From NCBI GenBank assembly GCA_964506005.1, contig CAZDLX010000095.1:1-13425 (forward strand): a stretch of 13,425 nt of DNA, given 5' to 3'. Below the pieces are notes generated by a model. That model did not search any database, was not told where the DNA came from, and saw only the letters and a program-made list of their open reading frames with translations. Of this stretch, positions 12,023-13,425 are shown one piece after another; position 1 is the first letter of the stretch, and every line of letters starts with the position of its first letter. The DNA comes from UBA3940 sp964506005 (GTDB lineage Bacteria; Chloroflexota; Anaerolineae; Aggregatilineales; UBA3940). The translations under genes and the position numbers were made by a program.

Positions 12023-13138
12023 CTAGTAGGCTCCGCTGCCGAATAAGACGTGTGGGATGGTCTGGAAGATGATGCGGAAGTCGAGCCCGATGGACCAGTT
12101 CTCAATGTAGAAGATGTCGAGCAGAACCATCTCGTCAAACGGCACGTCGCTTCTGCCGCTGACCTGCCACAAGCCGGTGATGCCGGGCAGGACGTTCAGG
12201 CGCTTGCGCTGCCACGGGTTGTACCTCTGCACCTCGTCGGGGGTGTTCGGGCGCGGCCCGACCCAGCTCATCTCTCCCCTGAGCACGTTAAGCACCTGCG
12301 GCAGCTCGTCGAGGCTGATGCGGCGCAGGAAGCGGCCCACCCGCGTGGTGCGCGGGTCGTGCGGGACTTTGAGCAGCGTATCGCCCTGGTATTTGCTCAG
12401 GTGAGCGACCTTCGCCTTGAGCTCCTCTGCGCCGTCAACCATCGTGCGGAACTTGTAGACCTGAAACGGGCGGCCATCCTTGCCGATGCGCTCCTGGCGG
12501 AAGAAGACCGGGCCCGGCGAGTCGAGGCGAATGAGCAGCGCGACGACCGGCAGGACGGCCAGAAAGATTGGCAGCGCCGCCAGGCTGAGCGCCACGTCTA
12601 CGGCGCGCTTGGTGAGGTGCGCGCCCGAGGTGAGACGGTCAGGGCCGGGGCTGATCAGCGGGATGCCGTTGAGCATCTCGACGTCGACGTTGTACATGCG
12701 CCGCTGGAACACGTCGGGGACGAGGCGGCAGCGGACGCCGGCCTCTTCGCAGACGTCCACCATGCACATAATCTTCTGGTGGTACTTCCAGGGCAGGGTG
12801 ATGATCACCTCGTCGATGCGCTGCTCCGCGAGCACGGCATCGAGTCTGTCAATCCCGCCCAGACTCTTGATGCGGCCCAGGCCGTTCTGCTTGAGGGGGT
12901 CGTCGTCGAGGTAGCCGTCGATGCGGTAGCCCATGCCCGGGCTGGCGAGGATGGTCTGCATCACGGCGCGGCCCGCCTCGCCCGCACCCACCACGAGCAC
13001 GCGGTCGACGCCCACGCCGCGCCGGCGCTGTACAGACAGGGCCATGTGCTTGACGATGCGGACCGCGCTCAAAAAAGCGATGGTGAGCGCCCCGGCGAGG
13101 ATGAGCATACCACGGGAGTAGATGAGCGGCTGGAGGAA
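12023..13138 (-). CDS. Polyprenyl-phosphate sugar-1-phosphate transferase, N-terminally truncated
   Basis: About 371 residues remain. Order: the end of a membrane helix (SRGMLILAGALTIAFLSAVR), a Rossmann-like CoA-binding domain (VLVVGAGEAGRAV, YLDDD), another membrane helix (VDVALSLAALPIFLAVLPVV), then the catalytic bacterial sugar transferase domain (PF02397) with SPGPVFFRQERIG, VYKFRTM, SLDELPQVLNVLRG, SWVGPRPN and ITGLWQVSGRS. Such WcaJ/EpsE-like enzymes start exopolysaccharide or O-antigen synthesis by moving a sugar phosphate onto undecaprenyl phosphate in the inner membrane. Whole members have four or five N-terminal helices; here the N-terminus is missing because sequence beyond ~13138 is foreign. 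The ORF does continue to 13384, but that stretch (AHAQRHDHAMAV) is antisense of glcE. It precedes the YgeY-like gene by 4 nt. Confidence 0.92.
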   Translation of the reverse strand, partial: FLQPLIYSRGMLILAGALTIAFLSAVRIVKHMALSVQRRRGVGVDRVLVVGAGEAGRAVMQTILASPGMGYRIDGYLDDDPLKQNGLGRIKSLGGIDRLDAVLAEQRIDEVIITLPWKYHQKIMCMVDVCEEAGVRCRLVPDVFQRRMYNVDVEMLNGIPLISPGPDRLTSGAHLTKRAVDVALSLAALPIFLAVLPVVALLIRLDSPGPVFFRQERIGKDGRPFQVYKFRTMVDGAEELKAKVAHLSKYQGDTLLKVPHDPRTTRVGRFLRRISLDELPQVLNVLRGEMSWVGPRPNTPDEVQRYNPWQRKRLNVLPGITGLWQVSGRSDVPFDEMVLLDIFYIENWSIGLDFRIIFQTIPHVLFGSGAY

Positions 13139-13160
13139 GAACAGTCGCGCCGCGTCTGGC
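13125..13160. other. Probable chimeric junction
   Basis: To the left the minus strand encodes a normal sugar transferase; to the right the plus strand encodes a GlcE fragment in an unrelated protein family and opposite direction, with no stop, start or intergenic sequence between. The two frames are codon-registered antisense here, so the exact break cannot be fixed better than about 13125-13160. Confidence 0.65.
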
Positions 13161-13425
13161 GCGAAATCCGCGACTGCCTGCCTTTCGCCGACGGCACCCA
13201 GCGCCCGATCTGGCGCGTTTCGATGGCCCCGTCGGACGGCCATCGCATGGTCATGGCGCTGCGCATGGGCGCTGCGGTCGATGCCTTCTACGACTGGCAG
13301 GGCGGGCTCGTCTGGCTGCGCATGGAGAGCGATCCGGAGGTCGATGCGCTGCGGCATCTGATCGCCGCTCACGGCGGCGGCCACGCGACGCTGGTCCGTG
13401 CCGCGCCTTCCGTCCGCGCCGCCGT
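13139..13425 (+). CDS. glcE: Glycolate oxidase FAD-binding subunit GlcE, internal/C-terminal fragment
   Basis: About 95 residues are open to the window end with no start or stop, so this is partial at both sides. The frame reads RRVWREIRDCLPFADG, RPIWRVSMAPSDG, FYDWQGGLVWLRM and AAHGGGHATLVRA, which match the C-terminal half of GlcE, the subunit that with GlcD and GlcF oxidises glycolate to glyoxylate. The wording is most like proteobacterial (perhaps alphaproteobacterial) GlcE, an impression and not a search result. It runs head-on into the sugar transferase with no spacer, which suggests a misassembled contig end rather than a natural gene order. A real gene transfer or rearrangement that cut both genes is less likely. 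Confidence 0.78.

Noticed and set aside
12019..12138. N-terminal extension of the M20 gene to 12138
   Set aside because: Those 40 residues overlap the conserved end of the sugar transferase and are Ser/Thr-rich shadow sequence.
13139..13384. N-terminal extension of the sugar transferase to 13384
   Set aside because: The extension has no membrane helices as the family requires and is antisense to a clear GlcE reading frame.

Overview
This is a GC-rich (by eye) bacterial window that reads like a chromosomal fragment of a Chloroflexota (Anaerolineae-like) organism. That placement is an inference from gene content (an acidic TPR protein studded with PDWL motifs, DUF892 protein, Mut7-C RNase, RsfS, lipoprotein with a Pro/Thr linker, lysoplasmalogenase) and from intergenic regions packed with GC-rich hairpins. 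No rRNA or tRNA gene is visible. The last ~290 bases look foreign and are probably a chimeric contig end.

Layout. 1-100: hairpin-bearing intergenic DNA. 101-550 (-): short TPR protein. 709-1212 (+): DUF892/YciE ferritin-like protein. 1366-2414 (+): translationally coupled pair thpR (2'-5' RNA ligase family) and a Mut7-C RNase. 2415-2667: mosaic of heptamer repeats and hairpins. 2722-3069 (+): rsfS, ended by a clear terminator. 3222-3674 (-): ndk. 3842-7522 (-): 1226-residue protein with TPRs at both ends and a long acidic middle carrying 22 W-L/F motifs. 7523-7982: hairpin-rich gap. 7992-8945 (+): phosphodiester glycosidase-family lipoprotein, possibly leaderless. 8993-9724 (+): YhhN/TMEM86 lysoplasmalogenase. 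9725-9983: repeats, including a nearly perfect 29-bp palindrome. 9984-10637 (-): two-domain protein disulfide oxidoreductase with an in-frame TGA. 10786-12018 (-): YgeY-like M20 hydrolase. 12023-~13138 (-): polyprenyl-phosphate sugar transferase, cut at its N-terminus. ~13139-13425 (+): fragment of glycolate oxidase subunit GlcE.

The main discovery candidate is the gene at 9984-10637. A plain ORF call splits it in two. The TGA sits exactly where the first Cys of the second thioredoxin-like CxxC motif belongs (T-P-T-[TGA]-P-Y-C), the frame stays open and conserved for 71 more codons, and the RNA just after the TGA can form a bacterial-type SECIS hairpin (loop CGUGGU, 17 nt from the UGA). I read it as a selenoprotein with Sec at residue 146. 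The upstream same-strand neighbour resembles YgeY, a family that has been linked to selenium metabolism, which fits suggestively but proves nothing.

The second candidate is the PDWL-array protein: its 22 short hydrophobic motifs, spaced irregularly through a very acidic linker between two TPR regions, look like a multivalent binding platform of unknown partner.
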